Part shown: piece by piece, positions 27,037 to 35,490 of the stretch
How the letters are laid out: the number at the start of each line of letters is the position of its first letter
Position numbering within the stretch: the first letter of the stretch is position 1
Assembly: GCA_020060215.1 (NCBI GenBank)
Contig: JAGVAP010000132.1
Location: 62,001-126,000, forward strand
Length of the DNA stretch: 64,000 bases
Reading direction: 5' to 3'
Source of the DNA: Deltaproteobacteria bacterium
Lineage (GTDB): Bacteria; Desulfobacterota; DSM-4660; Desulfatiglandales; HGW-15
The notes under the pieces: model-generated
Database searches by the model: none
What the model was told of the DNA's origin: nothing
The model's input: only the letters and a program-made list of their open reading frames with translations
Program-made: the position numbers and the translations under genes

Positions 27037-27813
27037 ATGAAAGAACTGGTTTTTCTCAGTGGGCATAAAGGGGCGGGTCAGACGACCCTGCTTGCCGTCT
27101 TCGCTTCCCTCCTTCGGAAAAAGGTCATCTGCAGTGCGGACGTGAGTGCGGGCGCTCGCCCGCCGATCCTGTCCCCGCAGTTGAAGGAAAGGCACGCATT
27201 CGAGGGCGGAGGCGAGTGGTTCGTCTCGGATACGAGGTTTGGGCCCATGATGCACTTCAGCAGGAACGGTGCGCAAGTGGATGATGCGGCCGTGGTCACG
27301 CTGATTCGGCAGGAGGGACGCAGGCTCGCCAAGGCAAGGGGAGTGGACCTGCTGCTCACGGACGGGCCGCCGGTTCCGGATTGTCCTGTGACCGCCGCTG
27401 CAGGCGGCGCTACGGCGGTCCTCATGCTCGTTGAGCCTACGGGCTCAGGAAGGCGCGATTGGGAGAGGACGGCCGATCTGTGCGCCTCCTCCGGGATCCC
27501 TGCGATGGTGTGCGTGAACAGATTCGATCTGGATCTCGAACTCACCCGAACCATCGAGGCCGATGCGGACAGGAGGAAGATCAGCCGGGCGGGTAGAATT
27601 CCTTTCGACCCGGCATTCGCAGAGGCTGCGGCCGCAGGAAAGACGATCCTGGAGTACGATCGCGATTCCAAGGGCTGCAGCGGTGCAATGGATGTATGCA
27701 GGAGGGTGATCCTGGAGCTCGAATTCCTGTACGGGAACCCCATTCATGACTGGTTCACAACGGGGTTGCGTTCCAGGCTAGGGTCTGTGGGGTTCGACCT
27801 GACATGGCAATGA
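27037..27813 (+). CDS. MinD-like P-loop protein with altered Walker A
   Basis: A 258-residue protein like the MinD-superfamily ATPases of anaerobes. The DGPPVPDCPVTAAAGGATAVLMLVEPT region, the SGRRDWERTADLC helix and VCVNRFDLD match that group. Two features are odd. The P-loop reads GHKGAGQTT, with Gln-15 in place of the invariant GK-T/S Lys, although the first (deviant) Lys-11 is kept. The two-[4Fe-4S] ferredoxin insert common in these proteins is missing. It begins a sigma-54 operon and overlaps a separate ferredoxin gene by 4 bp, which may replace the lost insert. ATP hydrolysis is doubtful. Confidence 0.72.
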   Translation: MKELVFLSGHKGAGQTTLLAVFASLLRKKVICSADVSAGARPPILSPQLKERHAFEGGGEWFVSDTRFGPMMHFSRNGAQVDDAAVVTLIRQEGRRLAKARGVDLLLTDGPPVPDCPVTAAAGGATAVLMLVEPTGSGRRDWERTADLCASSGIPAMVCVNRFDLDLELTRTIEADADRRKISRAGRIPFDPAFAEAAAAGKTILEYDRDSKGCSGAMDVCRRVILELEFLYGNPIHDWFTTGLRSRLGSVGFDLTWQ

Positions 27814-28331
27814 GCCGTCCCGGGACAACAACGGACGGCGTCGGCTTTTTCTTCGATGCGATGCGCTGCTGCGGCTGCATGGCTTGCGTCGTTGCCTGCC
27901 TGGACGAGAAAGACATGCCGGACCACGGTACATCCTTTCGCCGGGTCACGTGCCTGGAAGAAGGGGAGCATCCTCAGGTGAGGTTGCTCTTCCTTTCCAT
28001 GGCCTGCCATCACTGCGGGGATGCACCATGCGTGATGGTCTGCCCGAGCGGCGCCTTGAACAGATCTCCCGAAAACGGCATCGTGCAGGTGGACCGGGAT
28101 AGATGCGTAGGGTGTCACAGCTGCGGTTTGGCCTGTCCTTTCGGGGTCCCCCAGTTTCAGGACGACGGGAAGATGCACAAGTGCGACTTCTGCCGGGACC
28201 GCCTAGAGCACGGATTGGAGCCGGCCTGCGTCCGGGTCTGCCCCACACGGGCACTTGGATTCGGGTCCATGGACGATCTTTCGAGGAAAAAGGGTCATGA
28301 TGCCTCGATGAAGATCGTGGCGTCCTCTTGA
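27810..28331 (+). CDS. Multi-[4Fe-4S] ferredoxin-like electron-transfer subunit
   Basis: A 173-residue iron-sulfur protein of the DmsB/HybA/NrfC type. Cys groups are CCGCMACVVAC, CHHCGDAPCVMVCPSG, CVGCHSCGLACPFG, and CDFCRDR...CVRVCPTRAL, enough for four clusters. There is no signal peptide or membrane anchor, so it is cytosolic. It lies between a MinD-like gene and an FAD oxidoreductase gene, overlapping both, so it probably passes electrons between them. I chose ATG 27810 for the ATGA overlap; an ATG at 27804 is also possible. Confidence 0.88.
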   Translation: MSRPGTTTDGVGFFFDAMRCCGCMACVVACLDEKDMPDHGTSFRRVTCLEEGEHPQVRLLFLSMACHHCGDAPCVMVCPSGALNRSPENGIVQVDRDRCVGCHSCGLACPFGVPQFQDDGKMHKCDFCRDRLEHGLEPACVRVCPTRALGFGSMDDLSRKKGHDASMKIVASS

Positions 28332-29617
28332 TGCGGAGGGAAATGAGTTCCAAGAGCCTCCTGATCCTCGGGAACGGAGGGGCCGCCGTACACGCCATGG
28401 CCGCAGCCCGATCGGCCGGTTACTCCGGAACCATACAGCTGGTCTCCGACACCGAAGGTCCTGCCTACAATCCGATGCTCTCGCCCTATTACCTGAAGGG
28501 GAAGATACCATGGCATCGATGTTTCCCGTTCGGGGAAGGGATCTACTCCAGGTGCGAGGCGGTTTGCCACTGGGATATGCGGGTCGAGTTTCTGGATGCC
28601 TTGAACAGGACCGTCTATGCGACGGGCAATCGCAAGTTCCACTATGACCGCTGTCTCGTCGCAACGGGGGCCAGTCCGGTCATCCCCCCGGTGCCCGGCC
28701 TCAGGGATGCGCCGGCCGTTTATACGCTCCGCACGGCAGCGCAAGCGAGGGCACTGGATGCGGCCATCGGCTCGGCAACGAAGGTGGTCGTGCTGGGAGC
28801 CTCGCTGGTCGGGGTGAAGGTGGCGGAGATTCTGCGGCAGCGGGATGTCCGAGTGGTGCTGATGGATGTAGCCGAACAGATCCTCCCCCACAGCGCCCAT
28901 CCCCGGGCCGCAGCCGTATTGCAGGACGACTTCCGGCGAAAGGGCATCGACCTGCGTCTCGGCTGCAGCATCGAGGGGTTCGAAAACGATCGCGGCGGAG
29001 TGAGCTGTTTTCTCCCGGATCATGCTGTTGAATCGGCCGATTGGGTGGCCGTCTGCACCGGTGTCAGGCCGAACCTCGATTTCATCGACCGGGATCAGGT
29101 GGCGGTGGACAAGGCGATCCTGGTCGACGAGAGACTGGAGACTTCGGCACCGGGTCTCTATGCGGCCGGAGACGTCAGCCAGGGGGCCAACCTCCTCACC
29201 GGCAAGAAGGAGTGGCTCGGACTTTGGGCCAACGGCTGCTACCAGGGCAGGGCGGCCGGGATGAACATGGGAGGTGGAGAGCTGTCATACCCCGGCACCA
29301 TCTCGCAGCATGTGAGCCCTCTCTTCGATCTGACCTTCATTCAGATCGGTGATCCCGGAAGGAAGGGATCCGACATCCGGCTGATCTCAGGTGGCGACCC
29401 GGACCAGGGGAGCCTCCATTTCCTCGTCTTTGAAGACGATGTCCTGGTAGGCGTCAACATGATCAATGGGGACCGCTGGGCAGGCCGGTTGGGTGCCGTC
29501 CTCATGAAGAAGATCCCATGGGGAAAATGGATGCCCGATGCCGAATCCCGTTCGTTCCGGCAGATCGAGCGGGGTTTGAACGCGCTGGATCACGTGGGCA
29601 AGCGGTTTTTCATGTGA
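28331..29617 (+). CDS. FAD-dependent pyridine nucleotide-disulfide-type oxidoreductase
   Basis: A 428-residue flavoprotein. FAD is bound by LILGNGGAAVHAMAAAR, a non-canonical G-N-G-G-A-A loop, and by APGLYAAGDVSQG. A second Rossmann fold, VVVLGASLVGVKVAEIL, binds NAD(P)H. No CxxxxC redox disulfide follows the first Rossmann fold, so it resembles NADH:ferredoxin/rubredoxin or nitrite-reductase-type FAD subunits. The C-terminal 100 residues resemble the extension of those enzymes. It is the third gene of a sigma-54 operon and would exchange electrons between NAD(P)H and the adjacent ferredoxin. TGATG overlaps the previous stop. Confidence 0.85.
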   Translation: MRREMSSKSLLILGNGGAAVHAMAAARSAGYSGTIQLVSDTEGPAYNPMLSPYYLKGKIPWHRCFPFGEGIYSRCEAVCHWDMRVEFLDALNRTVYATGNRKFHYDRCLVATGASPVIPPVPGLRDAPAVYTLRTAAQARALDAAIGSATKVVVLGASLVGVKVAEILRQRDVRVVLMDVAEQILPHSAHPRAAAVLQDDFRRKGIDLRLGCSIEGFENDRGGVSCFLPDHAVESADWVAVCTGVRPNLDFIDRDQVAVDKAILVDERLETSAPGLYAAGDVSQGANLLTGKKEWLGLWANGCYQGRAAGMNMGGGELSYPGTISQHVSPLFDLTFIQIGDPGRKGSDIRLISGGDPDQGSLHFLVFEDDVLVGVNMINGDRWAGRLGAVLMKKIPWGKWMPDAESRSFRQIERGLNALDHVGKRFFM

Positions 29618-29765
29618 AAACGAGCATCTTTCCAGTGTTCAGGGGCCCCCGATCGGTCCGCAGGCGCCGGTCACGCCGGTTGCGACAGGAAGGGTCGGGA
29701 TCCTCATGAATTGCAGATATGCAAAATAGAGAGGAAAACATGCTGCGGAGATGCAGTACCCTCAT

Positions 29766-30890
29766 CTAGAATTCGGCGGTGACCCGGGCACCGAGGATCC
29801 ACCCCTTGCGCTCACCGCCTTCGATAAATTCATCCTTCAAGTATTGAACGTCCGCCGTGGCGGAGAGGATCTCATTGAAAACGAAGCGGTAGTACGTCTC
29901 GAATACCTGGGTTTTGTCGATCTCCACGTTGCCCCTGTTCAGGGATGCGTAGCCGATCCCGATGTTGTCTTTTTCCCGGCCCCACCACCTGCCCTTGAGA
30001 TCGATGCCCCCGGAGTAGAGGTTCTTCCATACGAGGACCGGCGCATCGTCGCCCCATCCGAAGCGGATCCACGCGCCCAGGACCTCCCCCAGTTCCTGGT
30101 CAAAGGACAGGAGGATGGACTGCCGGGCCTCCTTCTTCTCCTGGGCCGGGTCCAGGAAGTCCTCCGAGGTGGTTGCGAAGATCACCCGGTAGTTGCCCGC
30201 GCCCAGCCGGGTCTGCGGATGGTAGCCGATCTGCGCCGCATAGTAGTTATAGGCGTTCCCGTCTTCGTTCTCGCCCACACCCATGCCCACCCCCTTCACC
30301 GAAAAAAGGCCGACCGCCCACTCCACCGTGCCGCCGATATCGTAGGAGGGAGCAAAGACGTTGGGTCCATTGACCAGGGCCTCGTTCATGAACTGGGTGA
30401 ACTCATCGTTGGCATAGGCGTTCTCATCCACGTACTCGGTCGCATCGATGATTCCGCCCGTAATCCCCAGGGTGTGGTCCTCGCTGAACCGGAAGGTGTG
30501 CCTGTACCAGGCCGTGAGCAGGTAATCGCGGTTTCGGCCGTTGACATCCTTCACATCATCTTCCAGGTCCGCGGCCCATGGGGTGAGCGCGAAAGCAGGC
30601 GCCTCGGGGTCGGTCTGCTTCAGCCCGTTTCCGGCCGCGAAGCCGAACTTGGCAAAGATCGTGTCCTGTTCGGTAGGCTCGAAGGTCACCTCCGGCTGGA
30701 TGGCCACGGCCCCACGACCCTCATTCTCGAAATCCCGGATCTCCTCATCCAGGCTTCGGTACTGGTAGGCGCCCGCAATGACACCGCCTATGGAGAGTTT
30801 ATCGCTGATCTCATAGGCCCATACGGGCGAACCCAACCACAAGGCCAGGGCCGGAAGGCAGCAGAGACTCCATTTCATCCACATGTTCAT
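29766..30890 (-). CDS. OprB-like outer-membrane porin
   Basis: A 374-residue protein with a signal peptide (1-25, ending SPVWA). The mature part has barrel strands of the OprB-type carbohydrate-selective porin family (IGGVIAGAYQY, then NYRVIFATTSEDF, ending ARVTAEF with a terminal Phe). It would be an outer-membrane channel. It lies 159 bp downstream of cbiK on the same strand, so it may share the cobalamin-regulated transcript, but substrate is unknown. Some bacteria keep such proteins in metal or cofactor uptake loci; here that is inference only. Confidence 0.75.
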   Translation of the reverse strand: MNMWMKWSLCCLPALALWLGSPVWAYEISDKLSIGGVIAGAYQYRSLDEEIRDFENEGRGAVAIQPEVTFEPTEQDTIFAKFGFAAGNGLKQTDPEAPAFALTPWAADLEDDVKDVNGRNRDYLLTAWYRHTFRFSEDHTLGITGGIIDATEYVDENAYANDEFTQFMNEALVNGPNVFAPSYDIGGTVEWAVGLFSVKGVGMGVGENEDGNAYNYYAAQIGYHPQTRLGAGNYRVIFATTSEDFLDPAQEKKEARQSILLSFDQELGEVLGAWIRFGWGDDAPVLVWKNLYSGGIDLKGRWWGREKDNIGIGYASLNRGNVEIDKTQVFETYYRFVFNEILSATADVQYLKDEFIEGGERKGWILGARVTAEF

Positions 30891-31049
30891 TGCTCTTTCT
30901 CCCTTTGCGTTCTATGTGAGGATTTAGTCGCAGATAGGTTCTTGTCAAGCCTCTCGAAGATTCCCCCTGCCCCCCCTTTCTAATTGGTGTACCTCCCCCC
31001 CCTTTTTAAAGGGTGTATGGACCGGGGTCAAGGGGGACCGCGGGGGACT

Positions 31050-31934
31050 TTACTGCAGGCGCGAAACCGCTTCCCTCAGGTGCTCCATCCACACCTTGAG
31101 GATCTCCGGGTTCTGGGCCGTTCCCCTGAGGACGGCCTCGCATTCGAAACCGTTCCTGGTGAGGATGGACTTCCAGCTCTCCGGCTCCTCTCCGGCCATG
31201 TCGTTTCGGGCGTGGTCCCCGGCCACGGACATCAGGGGGACGAGATAGACCTTCCGGATCTTGCGACTACGCAGCTTGGGCAGCATGGTTTCAAGGGAAA
31301 GCCTACCCTCCACAGTGCAGACGAAGGCATTCGGATCAAGGTCCTGCAGTACCTGGTTCATGGCCAGATAGATCGCGTCGGCCGGGTGCTTCTCCGTGCC
31401 ATGCCCCATGAAGAGGACGCCGTCGGTGGGTTTTCTTCCGGGGATGTTTCCCAGGAGCGCGGCTGCGACGGCATCCATGTCCCTGGGCGAGGAGAGGAGG
31501 GGCCTGGCCACCTCGACCTTCTCGAATCCGCCTTCCATCTGCCCGAACAGACGGGCATTCCGGTAAAGTTCATGGTACTCCTCGCCCGGGATCGTGTGGA
31601 GAGAAAGCACGGCCACCCGGGTGGTCCCGCCATCCATCAACCTTGCCAGGGCGACCTCGGGGGAGTCCAGCACCTTTCCCTCCTTCGCCAGTTTTGTCCG
31701 GATCACCTTTGACGTATAGGCCCAGCGGACCTCTTCCACACCTGCAATGGTTTTTCTTGCCTGTTCCTCCACAAGGGCAAAGTCTTTCTGCGCCTCCGGA
31801 TCGCTCGTCCCGAAGGCGACCAGGAGAATGGCATTCCGCACCGCCTTCTCTCCTCGCTGCGCAGCGAGCGAGAGGTCTGCACATAGCGAAAGCCCAAGAA
31901 CCCACGCCAGAACCAAGGCCCATCTCCTCTTCAT
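31050..31934 (-). CDS. cbiK: Sirohydrochlorin cobaltochelatase CbiK, predicted periplasmic form
   Basis: A 294-residue protein with an N-terminal signal-like segment (about 5-25, WALVLAWVLGLSLCADL) and then the CbiK chelatase fold. The start of the domain is AILLVAFGTSDPEA and the second lobe has FMGHGTEKHPADAIY, whose His is the metal-handling residue. CbiK inserts Co2+ (or Fe2+) into sirohydrochlorin. Periplasmic CbiK proteins are known from Desulfovibrio, where they may serve metal transport or a haem pathway. Start 31934 is chosen for AGGAGGGAG upstream; an in-frame start at 32033 would read through the leader. A cobalamin riboswitch precedes it. Confidence 0.92.
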   Translation of the reverse strand: MKRRWALVLAWVLGLSLCADLSLAAQRGEKAVRNAILLVAFGTSDPEAQKDFALVEEQARKTIAGVEEVRWAYTSKVIRTKLAKEGKVLDSPEVALARLMDGGTTRVAVLSLHTIPGEEYHELYRNARLFGQMEGGFEKVEVARPLLSSPRDMDAVAAALLGNIPGRKPTDGVLFMGHGTEKHPADAIYLAMNQVLQDLDPNAFVCTVEGRLSLETMLPKLRSRKIRKVYLVPLMSVAGDHARNDMAGEEPESWKSILTRNGFECEAVLRGTAQNPEILKVWMEHLREAVSRLQ

Positions 31935-32083
31935 CACGGATCTCCCTCCTTTGTCATTGGCAGCACCAGTGAAACTCACCCACAAAAAAAATTCCCTAGA
32001 GCTTTTGGCCCTAGGGACTGCACCCTGATTCACTTCATCCCAGGTCGGCTCGCCGGCATGCCTCGCACCGGTTCACCTCTTCT

Positions 32084-32247
32084 CATCAGGCAGGTCTTCT
32101 GACTCCCCCGCCCTCCCGGCGGCCTTCCCATTCCCTGGAACGGAACAGTGGCGATTACTGCCGGGAGAGTTCCCTTTTCACGATCTGCAAAAGGGCGGGG
32201 TCACAGCGGCGGGACCGTTCCCGAGTCGCACGGGATTCCCTTTTGAA
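32084..32247 (-). ncRNA. Cobalamin (B12) riboswitch
   Basis: Read on the minus strand, the leader contains the B12 box AGTCAGAAGACCTGCC (32090-32105), the conserved GCCACTG core segment, and the 5' AAAAGGGAATCCCGTGCGAC element. These are in the right order and spacing for an adenosylcobalamin-type aptamer. It ends about 150 bases before the cbiK start. Ligand binding should lower cbiK expression. Confidence 0.92.
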
Positions 32248-32487
32248 CAAAATGTACCTGATGGGATCGATAACGCACAATGATGCTCTTGCTTACCTCA
32301 GGCCGCCGGTGCTTGTCAAAGGTTTTTCTCCGGGCTCCCTGCGGGAAGGAAGCCTTGGGTGGGAAATGCCGGCGGTTGTCTGGAGGCAATGGAAGGTAAA
32401 ACAGCTTCCCACCCAAGGTCACTCTCGCTCTATTAGGCGCATCGCGAAAAAAGGCGCTCCACACAGTCCCGCCTCAAAGCCAAATAC

Positions 32488-32502
32488 GCAAACCCTGTGC
32501 CA
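32488..32502 (-). promoter_or_regulatory. Sigma-54 promoter for the riboswitch-cbiK transcript
   Basis: On the minus strand TGGCAC-N5-TTGC has the GG and GC separated by 10 bases, an excellent -24/-12 match. Transcription would begin near 32476 and enter the riboswitch about 230 bases later. A TTGCA/TGCAA palindrome lies about 85-100 bp upstream. Confidence 0.65.
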
Positions 32503-32587
32503 GAGGCCAGCGAACTGAAATATTCTCAGAAACAGGCAGGTTAGGCAAAATGGCAGGTTGTGTCCATGAATCCGCTGGGCTGAAAGG

Positions 32588-32601
32588 TTGCACTTATGCA
32601 A
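32588..32601. promoter_or_regulatory. Candidate sigma-54 activator site TTGCA-N4-TGCAA
   Basis: The palindrome TTGCA-CTTA-TGCAA lies about 86-100 bp upstream (minus strand) of the -24 element at 32502. Half-sites are identical to those at 17883 and 26840. Confidence 0.55.
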
Positions 32602-32674
32602 TGACTTCTCCCGGCCAACCCCAATTTGGGTTCCCTCATGAAGTCGACGACACGTGAATTCTATTTTTTTATCA

Positions 32675-32704
32675 TTGACAACATTGTTCAAAGTTCCATA
32701 TACT
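32675..32704 (+). promoter_or_regulatory. Sigma-70-type promoter of the TetR/SulP operon
   Basis: TTGACA (32675-32680), an 18-base spacer, and TATACT (32699-32704) form a near-consensus promoter. It lies 27 bases before the TetR start and directly abuts a palindromic operator. Confidence 0.75.
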
Positions 32705-32721
32705 GACTGAGCACTCAGTTA
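32704..32721. promoter_or_regulatory. Palindromic operator, probable TetR-family autoregulation
   Basis: TGACTGAG-CA-CTCAGTTA is an inverted repeat with one mismatch. It begins at the last base of the -10 element and ends 9 bases before the regulator's ATG, an ideal place for repression. Confidence 0.65.
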
Positions 32722-32730
32722 GGGGATCTC

Positions 32731-33324
32731 ATGCCGACACGCAAAGAAGCAATCCTGGACGCTGCGACCAACCTTTTTGCAGAAAAAGGCTTCAATGAGA
32801 CCTCGATGGCGGAGCTTGCCAAGGCCACCGGAGTGGCGCAGGGGACCATCTTCTATCATTTCAACAGCAAGGAGAAATTGTTCCTCTCTATCCTGGACGA
32901 CTTCAAGACCAGCATCATGAAGGAGTTCGATGCCCACATCCGGCAAGAGGGAGCCAAGACAGGGCTCCAGATGGTACAGGAGGCACTGGGCTTCTATCTC
33001 CAACTCGCCGGCTCCATGGAGGATCGGTTCAGGATTCTGCACAGGCACCACGCCTATGAGCTGGCCAGGATCAACCCTGTTTGCCGGGCTCATCTCGAAG
33101 CCATTTACAACTGTTTTCTGGACATCTTTGAAAAAGCGATCTTATTGGGGCAGGAGGACGGCTCCATCCGACAGATGCCTGCCAGGAAGGCTGCGCTGAT
33201 CATCTATACCATGGTGGATGGACTGGTTCGTTTCAACACGTATGACCTTTATGACGGGGGCGTGCTGTTCAATGAGCTATTCGAATCATGCCGGAGGATA
33301 TTGGAAGACCATCAATCCTGTTGA
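32731..33324 (+). CDS. TetR/AcrR-family transcriptional regulator
   Basis: A 197-residue regulator. The N-terminal HTH (about 5-50) reads AATNLFAEKGFNETSMAELAKATGVAQGTIFYHFNSKEKL with the usual TetR consensus positions. The C-terminal helical domain binds an unknown ligand. It probably represses its own operon, which includes the SulP transporter, through the operator at 32704. The gene's 3' end overlaps the likely SulP start, so the two are co-expressed. Confidence 0.93.
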   Translation: MPTRKEAILDAATNLFAEKGFNETSMAELAKATGVAQGTIFYHFNSKEKLFLSILDDFKTSIMKEFDAHIRQEGAKTGLQMVQEALGFYLQLAGSMEDRFRILHRHHAYELARINPVCRAHLEAIYNCFLDIFEKAILLGQEDGSIRQMPARKAALIIYTMVDGLVRFNTYDLYDGGVLFNELFESCRRILEDHQSC

Positions 33325-35470
33325 CTGGGGGAAGAATCTGCTGCGGAGCGCCTTCCCCTTCGTGAGGTGGTTCGAGGGATACGGGACGGACAAGATCCGG
33401 CAGGATGCGCTTTCGGGTCTGACGGTGGCCCTGGTTCTTATCCCTCAGTCCATGGCCTATGCACAACTGGCCGGACTGCCGGTTTATTACGGCCTTTACG
33501 CATCTTTTCTCCCGCCCATGCTTGCGGCCCTCTTCGGGTCCAGCCGCCAGCTGGCGACCGGTCCTGTCGCGGTTGTCTCGCTCATGACCTCCGCCTCGCT
33601 GGAGCCCATGGCCACGGCCGGGAGCGAGGGATATATCGCCTACGCGATCCTGCTCGCCCTCATGGTCGGGGGGTTCCAGTTCGCACTCGGGGTCTTGAGG
33701 CTCGGCCTGGTCGTCAATTTCCTCTCCCACCCTGTGGTCAACGGGTTCACCAACGCGGCCGCCATCATCATCGCCACCTCACAGCTGTCCAAGATATTCG
33801 GCGTTTCCGTCGATAACGCCCAACACCACTACGAAACCATTCTCCGGGTCCTCCAGGCCGCCTATCATTATACGCATTGGCCCACCTTCTTCCTGGGGGC
33901 ATTCGCGTTCCTCGTGATGTACGGGCTCAGACGCCTCAACCCGAGAATCCCGAATGTCCTCATCGCCGTGGCCGTGACCACCACCGTCTCCTGGGCCATC
34001 GGGTTCCAGCACAATGCCCGGGTGCCCATCGAGGCCGTTCATTCGGAGGAGGTTCGCGGTTTGGTGGTCGACTTCAACCGTACCTTTGAAGAGATCAACA
34101 GGCTGGCCCAGGAGCGCACCCATATCTACAAGGCCATGGACAAGGTCGCGGCAGGCCACGACATCGTGGCGGTCCTCGGCATCGAGCACGCCGCCTCCGT
34201 CCTCTCCATCCATCAGGAGAAGTCGAAGGCCAGACTGCAGGGGATCAAGAACAGGATCCGGGGCCTTCTCCTGAGAAATGTCCCCGGGCCGGACGGGAGC
34301 ATGGCCTTGTATCCGAGTCAGGGTCTGCCAGCGGGGGCGAAACACGACGGCCGCACCTGGCGCATACGGGTAGGCAACAAACCCATTGATCCCGGCGCAC
34401 TCGTCCTCAGGGGAGGTGGAGCGGTGGTCGGAGAAATCCCGAGCGGACTCCCCTCCTTTACCATCCCCCATGTGGATTTCCGGATCCTGGGCCGCCTGTT
34501 CCCTTTTGCCGTGATCATCTCCCTCCTGGGCTTCATGGAGGCGATCTCCATCGCAAAGGCCATGGCGGCGAAGACCGGGCAGAGGCTCGACCCGAACCAG
34601 GAGTTGATCGGACAGGGGGTTGCAAACATCTTCGGTTCCTTTTCCGGGAGTTACCCCACGTCCGGCTCGTTCTCGAGGTCGGCGGTCAACCTCCAGTCCG
34701 GGGCGGTCTCCGGCATGTCGAGCGTGTTCACCAGCCTGGCGGTCGTGATCGTTCTCCTGTTCTTCACGCCTCTTCTCTACCACCTTCCCCAGTCCGTGCT
34801 GGCCGCGGTGATCATGATGGCGGTGATCGGTCTCATCAATATCTCCGGGTTTGTGCACGCATGGCGCGCCCAATGGTACGACGGCGCCATCTCCGTCATC
34901 TCTTTCGTATGCACGCTGGCATTCGCCCCGCATCTGGACAAGGGGATCATGGTGGGGGTGGTCCTCTCGCTGCTTGTATTTCTCTACAAGAGCATGAGAC
35001 CGAAGGTGGTCTCCCTGTCCAGGGCCCAGGATCAGGCATTGAGGTGCGTGAACACCCATGGCCTCCGGGAGTGCGAGTACATCGCCATGGTGCGCTTCGA
35101 CGGCCCGCTCTTCTTCGCCAACGCGAGTTACCTGGAAGACAAAATCATGGAGGTCATGCGGAACAGGAAGAGGTTGAAACATATCGTACTCGTGTCCAAC
35201 GGCATCAACGACATCGACGCATCCGGGGAAGAGATCCTTTCCCTGCTCATCGACAGGGTCCGGAGCGCGGGGGTGGACATCTCCATGAGCGGGGTCAATG
35301 AGTCGGTCATGAAGGTTCTGGAACGCACGCACTTCCCGGAAAAGATCGGGGAAGACCACCTCTACCCGACCATGGAAAAGGCGATCAGCATGATACATCG
35401 AAGCACGCACGATTCGGCCGAGGAAGCAAGCTGTCCGCTCGTGACCGCCTGCAGCATCGTCTCCCCTTGA
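33272..35470 (+). CDS. SulP-family anion transporter with STAS domain and large inserted loop
   Basis: About 732 residues. The SulP core (about 40-245 and 400-555) has ALVLIPQSMAYAQLAGLPVYYGLY and TGPVAVVSLM, and the later SYPTSGSFSRSAVN. The C-terminal STAS domain is about 600-715 with NGINDIDASGEE. Unusual is a polar insert of about 130 residues (about 248-385) just before VGEIPSGLPSF; the usual loop is about 10-15 residues. Likely substrates are sulfate or bicarbonate. The start is uncertain: in-frame ATGs are at 33218, 33242, 33251 and 33272, all inside the TetR gene, and none has a strong ribosome site. Confidence 0.88.
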   Translation: MSYSNHAGGYWKTINPVDWGKNLLRSAFPFVRWFEGYGTDKIRQDALSGLTVALVLIPQSMAYAQLAGLPVYYGLYASFLPPMLAALFGSSRQLATGPVAVVSLMTSASLEPMATAGSEGYIAYAILLALMVGGFQFALGVLRLGLVVNFLSHPVVNGFTNAAAIIIATSQLSKIFGVSVDNAQHHYETILRVLQAAYHYTHWPTFFLGAFAFLVMYGLRRLNPRIPNVLIAVAVTTTVSWAIGFQHNARVPIEAVHSEEVRGLVVDFNRTFEEINRLAQERTHIYKAMDKVAAGHDIVAVLGIEHAASVLSIHQEKSKARLQGIKNRIRGLLLRNVPGPDGSMALYPSQGLPAGAKHDGRTWRIRVGNKPIDPGALVLRGGGAVVGEIPSGLPSFTIPHVDFRILGRLFPFAVIISLLGFMEAISIAKAMAAKTGQRLDPNQELIGQGVANIFGSFSGSYPTSGSFSRSAVNLQSGAVSGMSSVFTSLAVVIVLLFFTPLLYHLPQSVLAAVIMMAVIGLINISGFVHAWRAQWYDGAISVISFVCTLAFAPHLDKGIMVGVVLSLLVFLYKSMRPKVVSLSRAQDQALRCVNTHGLRECEYIAMVRFDGPLFFANASYLEDKIMEVMRNRKRLKHIVLVSNGINDIDASGEEILSLLIDRVRSAGVDISMSGVNESVMKVLERTHFPEKIGEDHLYPTMEKAISMIHRSTHDSAEEASCPLVTACSIVSP

Positions 35471-35490
35471 GACGAAAAGGAGGAAAACAA

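Noticed and set aside
31747..32028. Plus-strand frame opposite the CbiK signal sequence
   Set aside because: Antisense shadow of cbiK without motifs.
32201..32464. 87-codon minus-strand frame upstream of cbiK
   Set aside because: It overlaps the cobalamin riboswitch and has no ribosome site or family resemblance.
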